This document shows positions 36,590-45,862 of a DNA stretch of 64,000 nucleotides, piece by piece. The DNA comes from Thalassospira profundimaris WP0211 (lineage in GTDB: Bacteria; Pseudomonadota; Alphaproteobacteria; Rhodospirillales; Thalassospiraceae): NCBI RefSeq assembly GCF_000300275.1, contig NZ_AMRN01000006.1:124001-188000 (forward strand), written 5' to 3'. The notes under the pieces are model-generated. The model made no database searches. It saw only the letters and a list, made by a program, of their open reading frames with translations, and was not told the origin of the DNA. A program made the position numbers and the translations under genes. The stretch's first letter is position 1. Each line of letters starts with the position of its first letter.

Positions 36590-37356
36590 TGCCAGTACCC
36601 TCAGCCATTCGAGCCGCATTTTTGATTGCCTTGGCGCTGCCGTTCTTGACCATTGGGGCTGGCCCCAAAAAGGCATCGGCTGATCCGCTGGTTGTCGATT
36701 TGTCGAACCATCTTGTGGCCATCACCACCGGCTTTACCGGCACCAACGTATTGTTGTTTGGCGCGGTCGAGGAAGAAGGTGACGTCGTCGTCACGGTACG
36801 CGGCCCGGACCAGGACATGGTGGTCCGAAAAAAAGAGCGTAAAGTCGGCATTTGGGTTAACAGCGAAAGCGCGCGCTATAAGAACGTGCCAGCCTATTAT
36901 GCCAGCGCATCAAACCGCCCGATGGATATCATCGCATCCCCGGAAGTCTTGCTCGATTACCGCATTGGCCTTCAAAATCAGCGTTTTATCGGCGAAAGCA
37001 AGCTGAGCGATGATGATCAGAAAGTCTATCGCGAGGCGCTGGTTCGCAATATGCAAGGTGCGGGTCTGTTTGGGGAACGCCCGGCCAAGATCAGTTTTCT
37101 GTCCAATCAGCTGTTTCGAACGGATATCCATTTTCCGGCCAATACGCCGACGGGAACCTACACCATCAATGTGTATCTGATCCGGGATGGCCGTGTTGCC
37201 AGCGTCAAAACCACGCCACTGGTTGTTTCAAAAACCGGCATCAGTGCCGAGGTTTATGAATTCGCCCATCGTTACTCGGCCCTTTATGGCATTATTGCCG
37301 TGATCATCGCCGTGGTTGCGGGCTGGGTTGCCAGTGTCGTATTCCGCAAACGCTAA
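36589..37356 (+). CDS. TIGR02186-family membrane-anchored protein
   Basis: 255 aa. Signal peptide (about 1-32), a periplasmic beta-rich domain (FTGTNVLLFGAVEE is the family start) and a C-terminal helix (ALYGIIAVIIAVVAGWVA) anchoring it. Proteins of this family are found next to TauE-type permeases in alphaproteobacteria, as here. Function unknown; a periplasmic partner of the exporter is the simplest reading. The in-frame GTG at 36586 is an alternative start. Confidence 0.8.
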   Translation: MPVPSAIRAAFLIALALPFLTIGAGPKKASADPLVVDLSNHLVAITTGFTGTNVLLFGAVEEEGDVVVTVRGPDQDMVVRKKERKVGIWVNSESARYKNVPAYYASASNRPMDIIASPEVLLDYRIGLQNQRFIGESKLSDDDQKVYREALVRNMQGAGLFGERPAKISFLSNQLFRTDIHFPANTPTGTYTINVYLIRDGRVASVKTTPLVVSKTGISAEVYEFAHRYSALYGIIAVIIAVVAGWVASVVFRKR

Positions 37357-37585
37357 CAGCGTGCGGGCCTGCTCACCCTCAAAACGCGCATTCTGGGTCC
37401 TTGCTGCTTCGCGACTGCAGCATTACCTCAATCAATAACGCAACGCATAAATCTTTGTCGCTATTACCAAAAATCACTTGGAAACCGGCATTGAGTTGCG
37501 GCACAATTTGACTGTCCGCTCGTAACAACAGTCCCACATCTGTTCAGTGTCGCAGCGGTTGAGTGCAACTGTTCAGAGAACCCAT

Positions 37586-38089
37586 ATGCCTTCTTTTGAT
37601 GCCGATCAGGAACTTCGTGCGACTTCGAACAGGACATTTCTTGTTGTCGTGGATGACAGCGATGAGATGACCAAGGCATTGCGTTATGCCTGCCGTCGCG
37701 CACAACATACCGGCGGTCGTGTCGCCCTTCTCAGCGTCATTGAACCGGCCGAGTTCCAGCACTGGATGGCGGTTGGCGATCTGATGAAGGAAGAAGCCCG
37801 TGACGAGGCAGAATCCCGTGTGAACGAGCTGGCCGCATATGTCCATGAACAAACCGGCAGCATGCCGCTTCTGTTCATCCGCGAAGGACGTCTCAAGGAC
37901 GAATTGCTGAACCTTCTTGACGAAGAAGAACAGATTTCCATTCTGGTCCTTGCCGCAGGCACGACAAGTGAAGGCCCCGGCCCGCTGATCACGGCATTGA
38001 CCAAAAGCGATACCGTAGGTCAGTTGCGCCTGCCACTGACCATTGTGCCAGCTGCCCTTTCCGAAGCCGACATTGACGCGTTGAGCTAA
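37586..38089 (+). CDS. Universal stress protein (UspA fold)
   Basis: 167 aa. Contains the UspA beta strand FLVVVDDSDE, helix ALRYACRRAQ and the ILVLAAGTTSEGPGPL segment, where the family often has an ATP-binding GxxGxxG loop; the spacing here is degenerate, so nucleotide binding is doubtful. Start at ATG 37586; the GTG at 37547 has no ribosome-binding site. Converges with the glycosyltransferase gene. Confidence 0.75.
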   Translation: MPSFDADQELRATSNRTFLVVVDDSDEMTKALRYACRRAQHTGGRVALLSVIEPAEFQHWMAVGDLMKEEARDEAESRVNELAAYVHEQTGSMPLLFIREGRLKDELLNLLDEEEQISILVLAAGTTSEGPGPLITALTKSDTVGQLRLPLTIVPAALSEADIDALS

Positions 38090-38110
38090 CCTCAACCCGT
38101 CGTTGGCGTC

Positions 38111-40114
38111 CTAGCTTTTGACAGGACCACGTCCAAAAATCCGGCGCAACAACGCGCCCCAAAGCGCAAAACTGCCTGCCGGTTTTGATGCGTTATCGAT
38201 CCCGGTTGTGTAAAGCACACGGATCAACGCATCGCGTACGTCGCCGGCGGGCTCCGGCGTGAAGTCGAGTGTCAGGACAAGCTGTTTCTGATCATTCACA
38301 AAGGCCCGCGCCAGTTTGGCGTCTAGCGGCGGCAGTTCTTCGGCATCGAGCTTGATTAATGCCCCCTTCTGGAACCTGTCGCGATCAATATCCGTTGCAG
38401 GGCAAATCGCGCGTGCGCCGCCCAATGACATATCGGTGATCGTCATATCAAGCGGGTCATCATCACTGTTTGCCGTAATCCTTGCCCGCAAGCTGGTCGG
38501 GAAACGTTCCTGTTGGCGCTGCACCGGACTTTCAAAGCAAATCAGTATCGCAACAAGCAATGTCAGCGAATTGATTGCAGCCCATAATCCCCCAACGAGC
38601 AGAAAATCGGCGTTATCGATGATCCGGATGTCGGTGTTGATGTTGTAAAAGAACCCGCCAATCGTCAAAACGAACAGTACGCCGAGAATGATTGCCTCGG
38701 TCCTGGAGTTCCCCACCCCGGACTGGGATCCCTTGGGTGTCACCTTAAACGGACGCCCGAATGGCCGGATCAAAGATGACACAACAATTGGAAACAGCCT
38801 GAGGGATACCAGCACTGCGGGCCCTTCATTGACGATGGGATAGGCTTGCCGGCCATTGTGCCACATCGCCGTTGCCCAGCCGCCGATCAAAACCGGCAAT
38901 TGCCAATAGAAAATTTCCCAACTTCGCGCATTTTCAAGCGGTTGCAGGCCAAACCAGAAATAAAAGATCGGGATCATGATCACCAGCAGGCGCGCCGGGA
39001 TATGAAACACCCAATAGATTGGAAACAGCAATATCCGCTGCCAAAGCGAAAGCCCCGGCCCCAACGGCCCCGCCTTTAAAAACAATGTTTGAATACCACC
39101 CTGACACCAGCGTTCACGCTGGGTGTGGAATGCAAGAAGGCTTTCAGCGGCAAGACCGATAGACAGTTTTTCATTGAGGTAACGGGTGCGATAGCCTTCG
39201 CGCAGCATCTCAAGTGAGGTCAGAATATCTTCGGTGATGGACGCGGTCGGCACACCACCGATGGCATCCAGCGCCTTGCGCCGCATGACCATGCAAGATC
39301 CACAACAAAACATTGAGTCCCAAGCATCCACGGACGGCGCAATATGATCAAAGAACAGCCTTTGCTCGTCCGGCCACCGATCGGCAATCCAAAGATTGCG
39401 CTGCATCGGGTCCTTGTTGAAGAAATGCTGTGGCGTCTGGACGATACCAATTGTCGGGTCTTCGAAAAATCCGACCACGCGTTTCAGGAAGTGGCGATAC
39501 GCCACGAAATCTGCGTCAAAAATACAAACCAAGTCACCACTGGAATGTGCCAGCCCATTGTTTACATTACCGGCCTTGGCATGGGTCCCGTCCTTGCGCG
39601 TAAGGTACTTGGCCCCCTTTTCCTTACAGAAATCACGCAACCAGTCCCGCTTACCGTCATCAAGCACCCAAACGGTTTTGTTCGGGTAATCAATCGCCAA
39701 GGCACCGACAATGCTGCGTTCAAGCACATCAAGCGGTTCGTTGTAACTTGGAATGAAGACATCGACGCTTGGCCAGCTTTCGACTGGTCGGGCGGACAGT
39801 CTGGCATAGGCCTGATCGGCTTCGGCACTGCGATTGACAATTTTGCAGTGAATAAGCGACTGACGCAGCATGTCGCACAAAAAAACGATTTCGATCGCAA
39901 ACAGGAAAACAATCCACCAGCCCTGAAACGTGGTGAGGTCGGCTGGCAAAACTGTTTCGGTGATCCGCCACGGCAAATACCGTGCAATCAGCGCGATCAG
40001 GAAAAACACAACCAGCCAACGCGCCCATAACCGGTCACGGCGCAGAAACGGTGACGCCAGCATCATGACACCGACAACGAGTGCCAGCGGTGCGAATTGC
40101 GCCATCGCGTTCAT
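38111..40114 (-). CDS. Processive family-2 glycosyltransferase with C-terminal PilZ domain
   Basis: 667 aa inner-membrane polysaccharide synthase of the BcsA/BgsA kind. Catalytic residues are intact: DDG at 152-154, DAD at 200-202, TED at 294-296 and QRERW at 332-336 for chain binding. Several membrane helices flank the domain. The C-terminal PilZ domain has a complete c-di-GMP site: RQQER at 533-537 and DMSLGG at 561-566. Its ATG overlaps the stop of the HlyD-type gene by one base. Together they resemble a mixed-linkage beta-glucan synthase (bgsBA of Sinorhizobium) more than cellulose synthase, as no BcsB or BcsZ is present. Confidence 0.85.
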   Translation of the reverse strand: MNAMAQFAPLALVVGVMMLASPFLRRDRLWARWLVVFFLIALIARYLPWRITETVLPADLTTFQGWWIVFLFAIEIVFLCDMLRQSLIHCKIVNRSAEADQAYARLSARPVESWPSVDVFIPSYNEPLDVLERSIVGALAIDYPNKTVWVLDDGKRDWLRDFCKEKGAKYLTRKDGTHAKAGNVNNGLAHSSGDLVCIFDADFVAYRHFLKRVVGFFEDPTIGIVQTPQHFFNKDPMQRNLWIADRWPDEQRLFFDHIAPSVDAWDSMFCCGSCMVMRRKALDAIGGVPTASITEDILTSLEMLREGYRTRYLNEKLSIGLAAESLLAFHTQRERWCQGGIQTLFLKAGPLGPGLSLWQRILLFPIYWVFHIPARLLVIMIPIFYFWFGLQPLENARSWEIFYWQLPVLIGGWATAMWHNGRQAYPIVNEGPAVLVSLRLFPIVVSSLIRPFGRPFKVTPKGSQSGVGNSRTEAIILGVLFVLTIGGFFYNINTDIRIIDNADFLLVGGLWAAINSLTLLVAILICFESPVQRQQERFPTSLRARITANSDDDPLDMTITDMSLGGARAICPATDIDRDRFQKGALIKLDAEELPPLDAKLARAFVNDQKQLVLTLDFTPEPAGDVRDALIRVLYTTGIDNASKPAGSFALWGALLRRIFGRGPVKS

Positions 40115-41337
40115 TATGACGGGTCGCTCTCGCCAAACCAGCTATGAAGTCGGCTTGGAATGCTGACTTCGGCGCGACGACCGACATTACAGAAGGTCTC
40201 CGGGCGATCTTCAAAGCCGGAATCGGGAATGTTGACGACCAGAAGGACTTCATCCTTCTTAAGCAACGGTGGCAAGGCTGCATATTCAAGTTCCGGCGAT
40301 ACCGCACGGGTGCCGATCACGCCGCTGATGATCCCTTCAAACGTTTCGGGTGATCCTTGCAGGCGAACCGAAACAACCGCCCCAATTTCCATACGATCAG
40401 ACAGGCTTTCATCCACCGGCACTTCGATGCGAATGTCCGAACAATCCAGAATTTTTGCCAAGTCATTGTTTTTGGTAACCGTCGCAAGTTCGGTCGCCAT
40501 GCGCCGCCATATCAGCCCGTCAATCGGGCTGCGTACCAGCATGGATTCACGCCGCCCCGCACGCGCGCTTTCATCACGGAGCTGCTTTTCAAGTGATGCC
40601 ATGCGACCATTGGTTTCGGTCAGTTGCACATTCAGATCGGCAATCGCAAGAACGACTTCGTCAAGGCGCTGCTGGGAGTATGGCACATCATTTTGCCCAT
40701 CCCCGACAAAGACACCTTTTTCAAGCGCCACGGATTCCTTGCGGTAACGTTCTTCATCGGCGCGTGCACGCTCGACCTCTTGCTGGGCCTGTTCAAGCAG
40801 GCTTTCGGCTTCTTCCACGCGCGCCTTGGCGACATGACCATCAGCCAACAGGGTTTTCTGCCGTGCAAGGCTCAGATCACGTTCCTTGACGACCGACATC
40901 CAGCCTTTCTGGCGCGCCGCTGCCTCAAGCATTTTGTAATGCAGGCTTTCCATTGAGCCGGTCACCATTTCACGGACACGCTCGCCCAGTTCGCGGCGCA
41001 GGCCATTCAGGGTCGACAGCTTTTCAACCAACGCCGTTTTTCGCGACCGCAGCAATTGGTATTCACCATCAAGCTGGGCAAGCAGCGCCTGGGGTTCGGT
41101 GTCATCGGTTATTCTTGTCACAATCGACCCGGCCGAAACGGGTTCTCCGACATCGGGGATTGCGCGAACAAGCTGACCACTGATCGGTGCCTGAATGGTC
41201 ACCAATTTGGCATTCACAACGCCGTTCGGGCGAATATCAGAAACGGTAAGTGGTGCGAGTTGCCAGATCGCAATAACGACAATAGCCAAGGCGACAGTCA
41301 GACGGACGATCTGCCCCTTGGAAAAACGCAAGGCCAT
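40114..41337 (-). CDS. HlyD-type membrane-fusion protein of the polysaccharide operon
   Basis: 407 aa. One N-terminal helix (about 12-30), a lipoyl-like half-motif (ITIQAPISGQLVRAIPDVGE), a long alpha-helical hairpin (about 85-260) and the return half (RSPIDGLIWRR). It spans the periplasm to link an inner-membrane exporter or synthase to the envelope. AGGTAG precedes its ATG, and its TAA overlaps the glycosyltransferase start as TAATG. It takes the place of BcsB in this operon. Confidence 0.85.
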   Translation of the reverse strand: MALRFSKGQIVRLTVALAIVVIAIWQLAPLTVSDIRPNGVVNAKLVTIQAPISGQLVRAIPDVGEPVSAGSIVTRITDDTEPQALLAQLDGEYQLLRSRKTALVEKLSTLNGLRRELGERVREMVTGSMESLHYKMLEAAARQKGWMSVVKERDLSLARQKTLLADGHVAKARVEEAESLLEQAQQEVERARADEERYRKESVALEKGVFVGDGQNDVPYSQQRLDEVVLAIADLNVQLTETNGRMASLEKQLRDESARAGRRESMLVRSPIDGLIWRRMATELATVTKNNDLAKILDCSDIRIEVPVDESLSDRMEIGAVVSVRLQGSPETFEGIISGVIGTRAVSPELEYAALPPLLKKDEVLLVVNIPDSGFEDRPETFCNVGRRAEVSIPSRLHSWFGESDPS

Positions 41338-41434
41338 AAAACTACCTCAACCGGGTCTGGCATCACTGCCATATACAAACATCACCTTAGAATTTGTGAG
41401 TCGATTGGGTAGTTTCAAGGTTATCTATCGGAAA

Positions 41435-43891
41435 TTAAATCACTTTATCGGCTGGCAATGCGATTGATCGGTCAAGAAACTGCATATAGGCATCAAAGGA
41501 TGATTTCTGGCCAAACAGAATGTGTGACCGGCTCTTGATGGCATGCGAAACGACCGAGCGACGGCGTTTGTCGGTCGCAAGCGTCAGGGCCGTGTCGACA
41601 AAATCGGCCGAATGATAGGCAACGCAATCAAAGACCGATATCTGACGATAGCAGGTATGACTGCGCCGGGATCGCGCCGCATTCCCCGGCAAGGTAACAA
41701 GCGGCACACCAAGTCCGAGACAATCAAAGGCCAGCATCGCATCATTCCATGCCGGACTTTCAAGCACGACATCCACAGCACATAGAAGTGTCAGCAAATC
41801 GGACCGGTTGCGCACATTCACAAACCGCATCCGGCCGGCAACATCCGCGTGATTAATGGCAAACCGGCGCCCCCATGCCGCATCCCAGCTATCGCGTTCT
41901 GGCGCAATCAACAGAAGTTCTGCGGTTTCATCCAGCCGCAAGATTTCGGCAATCAGCGGATCAAACTCTGCCGTCAGAACATCAAGCGGCTGCGGGCACA
42001 AATAGGTGTTGCGGTCCTGCGCCAATCGCCAGCGCCGCTGCAAGTCCGTTGTCGACATCTCGACAGGTTCTGGCGGGGTGGCATTCACAAACAGACCCGG
42101 AAGACGCACCAGCTTCTCGCTGAATCGCTTTTCACCGCCGGCTGTTTCCCAATCTTCAGCGATCAGATGATAATCAATGTTGGAAAGACCGCTGGTCGCG
42201 GCAATCCCGCCCCCTGAAATCTGAAGCGGCGCCAAACGCCAGCTTGCCAGCAACATCGTATAGGCATCGGCCTGTGGATCGACATAGTGCAGAACATCAA
42301 GACCAAGCCCTGCAATCACCCGTGCCGAATGCAACGGATCAAGCGGCAATGGCACGACAAGGTCGGCATGTTCGTCAATGCGGGCGGTAATGTCGTCCTC
42401 GCCCGTCGGCGGACGGATGATTGTCACATCAAACCGGTCGCGATCAATCGCCTCGGCAAGGCCTTCGATCCAACGCCCCACGCCATTGTCACACATATTG
42501 GCCGAAACGATGCCGATGCGGATTTTCCCACCGAGCCGCGTGGAGGATGCACTGACTTCCGGCACATCATAGCCTGACACCAGGCGTTCCCAGTAATGAC
42601 CAACCGCGCGTAACTGCTTGTCCCCCTCCGGGCGCAATGCGGCGCGCCACACCGGTGGAAAACGGGTCAGAACAATGGGATCGATCCGGTCAGAACCAAC
42701 AAATTCAAGGTCTGGCTCAAGTGCGTCTTCATCAAGCGTATCATCAAGAAGATCACGCACGACTTCATCATTCTGGGCCGCAAGATCGGTCGGCACGGGG
42801 GCAAACAACAAACGGCGTGCTGTGCGGAACAGCGCGGTATTCTCGCCCGCGGCAATTTTGCGATCTATCCCACTTTGCAGGACCGATTGCGCAGAGCCTG
42901 TATCGCCTTCTTCGGCCAGTTCGACGGCAAGACGGAAAACCGCGTCATCACCACCACCGGCCCCGATGGCTGCGCCAAACTGTTCAACGGCCTCGCCATG
43001 ACGGCCAACAAGGCTAAGCGCCTCGCCCATCATCAGCAGTAATTGCGGATCTTCCGGACTGTGTGCCAATAGCGGCTCAAGCGCACCAATCGCCTCAAGC
43101 CCCTGCCCGACACGCAAATTAAGCAACGCAAGGGTCCTGCGCGCCCTGGTGTCATCCGGATCAAGGGCCAGAACCTGCCGAAGGCAATGTTGCGCACCGG
43201 CAAACTGACCCAGTTGGAAAAGTGCATCGCCATAGGCGGTCAATGCGCGCGGATGTCCGGGTTCAAGCGATAGCGCACGGCGCAACGGTTCGCTTGCGGA
43301 AACTGTGCGCCCCTGATCCAGGCGAATTTGGCCGATCAGAACCAATGCATTGACGATGTCGTCGCGCATCTTAAGCGCGGTCAAACAAGACGTTTCAGCG
43401 CCTTCGATATCGCCCATTGCATATTGGCAGGCGGCATAATTGGCATGAATTTCGGCGACATCCGGGGCCAGTTCGAGCGCGCGTTCATAATTTTCCCGCG
43501 CGTCTTCAAGTTCATCAAGCTGGCGATAGGTATTGGCGATATTGCAATAAAGTGCCGGGGCATCCGGGCACAGACGAATGGCCCGCTTGAACGCACCAAC
43601 GGCGTCGCGCAATTTGCCGATGGCCTTAAGGGCCTGCGCGTGGTCATGCTGAATTTCTGCATTATTGGCATCGGCAATGGCGGCACGCCCCATACGTTCC
43701 GCGGCCAGGGACTGATTACCGTGGCGCATCGCAACGAGACCGGCCAGGTGCATTGCCTCTGCGGCCTGTGGGAATGATCGGATCATTCGCTGACAGGATT
43801 CTTCTGCCTCTGCGTATCGGCCTGCCTCATACAGGTTCAATGCAGAACGGTAGATGTCGGCAAAATCAGACAAGGAATACCTATTACCCAA
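41435..43891 (-). CDS. TPR protein with O-GlcNAc-transferase-like (GT41) domain
   Basis: 818 aa. About nine TPR motifs (residues 10-330, e.g. AEAEESCQRMI, LEDARENYERALELAPD) lead to a GT41-like C-terminal half with IRIGIVSANM (Rossmann start), HYVDPQA and a GLFVNATPP segment. In plants and bacteria this family adds GlcNAc or fucose to proteins or glycans. It precedes the HlyD gene by 97 bases on the same strand and may glycosylate the polymer or a protein partner. No ATG or GTG fits; the start TTG at 43891 is provisional, with TTG at 43873 as an alternative. Confidence 0.8.
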   Translation of the reverse strand: MGNRYSLSDFADIYRSALNLYEAGRYAEAEESCQRMIRSFPQAAEAMHLAGLVAMRHGNQSLAAERMGRAAIADANNAEIQHDHAQALKAIGKLRDAVGAFKRAIRLCPDAPALYCNIANTYRQLDELEDARENYERALELAPDVAEIHANYAACQYAMGDIEGAETSCLTALKMRDDIVNALVLIGQIRLDQGRTVSASEPLRRALSLEPGHPRALTAYGDALFQLGQFAGAQHCLRQVLALDPDDTRARRTLALLNLRVGQGLEAIGALEPLLAHSPEDPQLLLMMGEALSLVGRHGEAVEQFGAAIGAGGGDDAVFRLAVELAEEGDTGSAQSVLQSGIDRKIAAGENTALFRTARRLLFAPVPTDLAAQNDEVVRDLLDDTLDEDALEPDLEFVGSDRIDPIVLTRFPPVWRAALRPEGDKQLRAVGHYWERLVSGYDVPEVSASSTRLGGKIRIGIVSANMCDNGVGRWIEGLAEAIDRDRFDVTIIRPPTGEDDITARIDEHADLVVPLPLDPLHSARVIAGLGLDVLHYVDPQADAYTMLLASWRLAPLQISGGGIAATSGLSNIDYHLIAEDWETAGGEKRFSEKLVRLPGLFVNATPPEPVEMSTTDLQRRWRLAQDRNTYLCPQPLDVLTAEFDPLIAEILRLDETAELLLIAPERDSWDAAWGRRFAINHADVAGRMRFVNVRNRSDLLTLLCAVDVVLESPAWNDAMLAFDCLGLGVPLVTLPGNAARSRRSHTCYRQISVFDCVAYHSADFVDTALTLATDKRRRSVVSHAIKSRSHILFGQKSSFDAYMQFLDRSIALPADKVI

Positions 43892-44064
43892 GAGAAAGCA
43901 GATTTCGTCCCACTATAAGGTCCAACCGTTAACAAACCACGTCCTTGATGGAATTTTTCAAAACAATTCATGACGGCGAAGTCATCGCTTCTCTAACCGA
44001 TTGTAAGAACACATTTTTCTAAGACATCAGGAAAACTTCCCCAGATACAGCATTGAAAAGCAAA

Positions 44065-44096
44065 GAAACCCTCCGGAATTTCCTCCGGAGGGTTTC
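44065..44096 (-). terminator. Rho-independent terminator after the saccharopine-dehydrogenase-like gene
   Basis: Perfect 13-base stem GAAACCCTCCGGA (44065-44077) with 44084-44096, six-base loop, followed on the minus strand by TTTGCTTTTC. It lies 36 bases past the stop of the gene at 44132. Confidence 0.85.
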
Positions 44097-44131
44097 GGTA
44101 CAAAATATCAAATGCAGGTCGCTAGGCCCAC

Positions 44132-45214
44132 TCAACCAGCGTGGCTGTAGTATCGACCAAACCGGTTTGCCAGAAAATCTTCCAGCCTGACTTCTTCTTG
44201 TCGCACGTAACCGGTTGCGGGCAATTTACCGGTCAAAACCATATCCATAACGGCACATAAACCGGCCGATGTCGTAATCTGGATCGCGGACCAGTCCATA
44301 TCACCAACGCGCGTGCCATGGACCTTGCGAATAAAGCTCTCTTCACAAAGCTCTCCGCGCCGCGTGCCGACGGCATCGGCAAAGATCACGATCACGTCCT
44401 GCTTGGTGACTGGCAGGGCATTTTCGAAGATTTCCTTCATCATCTCGGGACGTTCCCCAAGTCGGAGGTCCTCGATCAGGATTTTAAGAATTTCCTGATG
44501 CCCCGGATATCGCACCGTCTTGTAGTCAAGGTTATCAACCTTGCCTTCAAGCATGTCACACAGCGCGCCCACGCCACCCGATGTATTGAAGGCCTCATAC
44601 TCCGTACCGTCGATGGTAAAGCGCTCATAGCCTTCGAGGGGCAGCACTTCGACACGTTTGCCATTCAGGATCGCTTCACACGGGTTCAGATACTCGTTGA
44701 TCAGCCCGTCAGTCGACCAGGTCAGGTTATATTTCAAACGGTTGGTCGGGTTTTGCGGCAAAGCCCCGACACGCAAACGAAGCTTGTTCACATGATCAAA
44801 TCGCTTGAACAAGTCATGTGCCGCAATGGAAATAAATCCCGGCGCCAGACCACATTGCGGGACAAAGGCACATTGCGCACCCCTGGAAATTTCGCGAATG
44901 GCGCGGGTGGTTTCGACATCTTCGGTAACGTCAAAATAGGATGCCCCAACCGCGCGTGCGACACGTGCAATCGCCACGTTCAAAAAGAACGGGCATGTCG
45001 ACAGGATCGCATCATGCCCTTTGGCAACGTCGGTGAGTGCGGTCTCATCCGTGACATCTACTTTTACCAAGGTGGCTGCGTTGTCTTCGGCACAGATTTC
45101 CAGCATTTCGCCACTGGCATCGGCCAGCGTCACCGCATAATCGCCACTTTCATTGAGCATCACCGCAGCAATACGACCAATTTTCCCGGCGCCGAGGATC
45201 AAAATCTTTTTCAT
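44132..45214 (-). CDS. Saccharopine-dehydrogenase-family oxidoreductase
   Basis: 360 aa. A Rossmann nucleotide-binding start ILILGAGKIGR is followed by TLADAS, and the Sacchrp_dh C-terminal half with LRLRVGALPQNPTN and GYERFTIDG. Could be lysine 6-dehydrogenase or an enzyme on a related amino acid. The Lrp-type regulator at 45379, read away from it, is a typical local activator of an amino-acid dehydrogenase, which supports that role. A second substrate class cannot be excluded. Confidence 0.82.
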   Translation of the reverse strand: MKKILILGAGKIGRIAAVMLNESGDYAVTLADASGEMLEICAEDNAATLVKVDVTDETALTDVAKGHDAILSTCPFFLNVAIARVARAVGASYFDVTEDVETTRAIREISRGAQCAFVPQCGLAPGFISIAAHDLFKRFDHVNKLRLRVGALPQNPTNRLKYNLTWSTDGLINEYLNPCEAILNGKRVEVLPLEGYERFTIDGTEYEAFNTSGGVGALCDMLEGKVDNLDYKTVRYPGHQEILKILIEDLRLGERPEMMKEIFENALPVTKQDVIVIFADAVGTRRGELCEESFIRKVHGTRVGDMDWSAIQITTSAGLCAVMDMVLTGKLPATGYVRQEEVRLEDFLANRFGRYYSHAG

Positions 45215-45378
45215 TTTCTCTAACTCCCGAACGAGCAGACACCTTCACCGTCGATGTCGTACCTGCCCTGATCATGTTTTGTTTTTGCCCGATTATGTTC
45301 CGCCGCTGGACGAACGCTTTCAACCCGGCAATACTGTCAAAACACAATAAAACCCCGTCATTTTAATGGGTAAAACCG

Positions 45379-45816
45379 ATGAAACGTCAGATTGATGAAG
45401 TTGACCGCCAGCTGATCGCACGCCTGCAGGAAAATGCCCGCATTCCTACCGCTGCCTTGGCACGCGAAGTCGGTCTGTCACGCAGTGCCGTTCAGGAAAG
45501 GTTGGAGCGCCTTGAAAAGGCAGAAGTTATCAAGGGTTACACCGTTCAGCTTGGCGATGTCGCAAAGCCCGTCTTGCTGGCAGAAGTCCTGATACAGCTT
45601 GAACAAAAGCAGTCAGCAGGCGTGGTTGGCGCGCTTCAGAAAGTCCCGCACTGCATTCGGTGCCTTGCGGTTTCAGGCGAATATGACCTGATTGCCGAGG
45701 TCGCCGCAAACACGCCTGAAGAACTTGATGGCGTGCTTGACCGGATCGGGGAAATGTCAGGCATAAAACGCACATCAAGCTCAATCATCCTTTCAACAAA
45801 GTTCGATCGCCGCTAA
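45379..45816 (+). CDS. Lrp/AsnC-family transcription regulator
   Basis: 145 aa. N-terminal helix-turn-helix (DRQLIARLQENARIPTAALA, then GLSRSAVQERLERL) and a C-terminal RAM ligand-binding domain (GEYDLIAEV). It senses an amino acid, probably lysine or its relative given the divergent dehydrogenase gene. The 164-base divergent gap contains an inverted repeat TTTTA/TAAAA just before the start. Members act as dimers or octamers. Confidence 0.9.
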   Translation: MKRQIDEVDRQLIARLQENARIPTAALAREVGLSRSAVQERLERLEKAEVIKGYTVQLGDVAKPVLLAEVLIQLEQKQSAGVVGALQKVPHCIRCLAVSGEYDLIAEVAANTPEELDGVLDRIGEMSGIKRTSSSIILSTKFDRR

Positions 45817-45862
45817 GATCGGCGCGGGGTTGGGGAAAACCTCTTTTCTGGAAGAAAACCGA

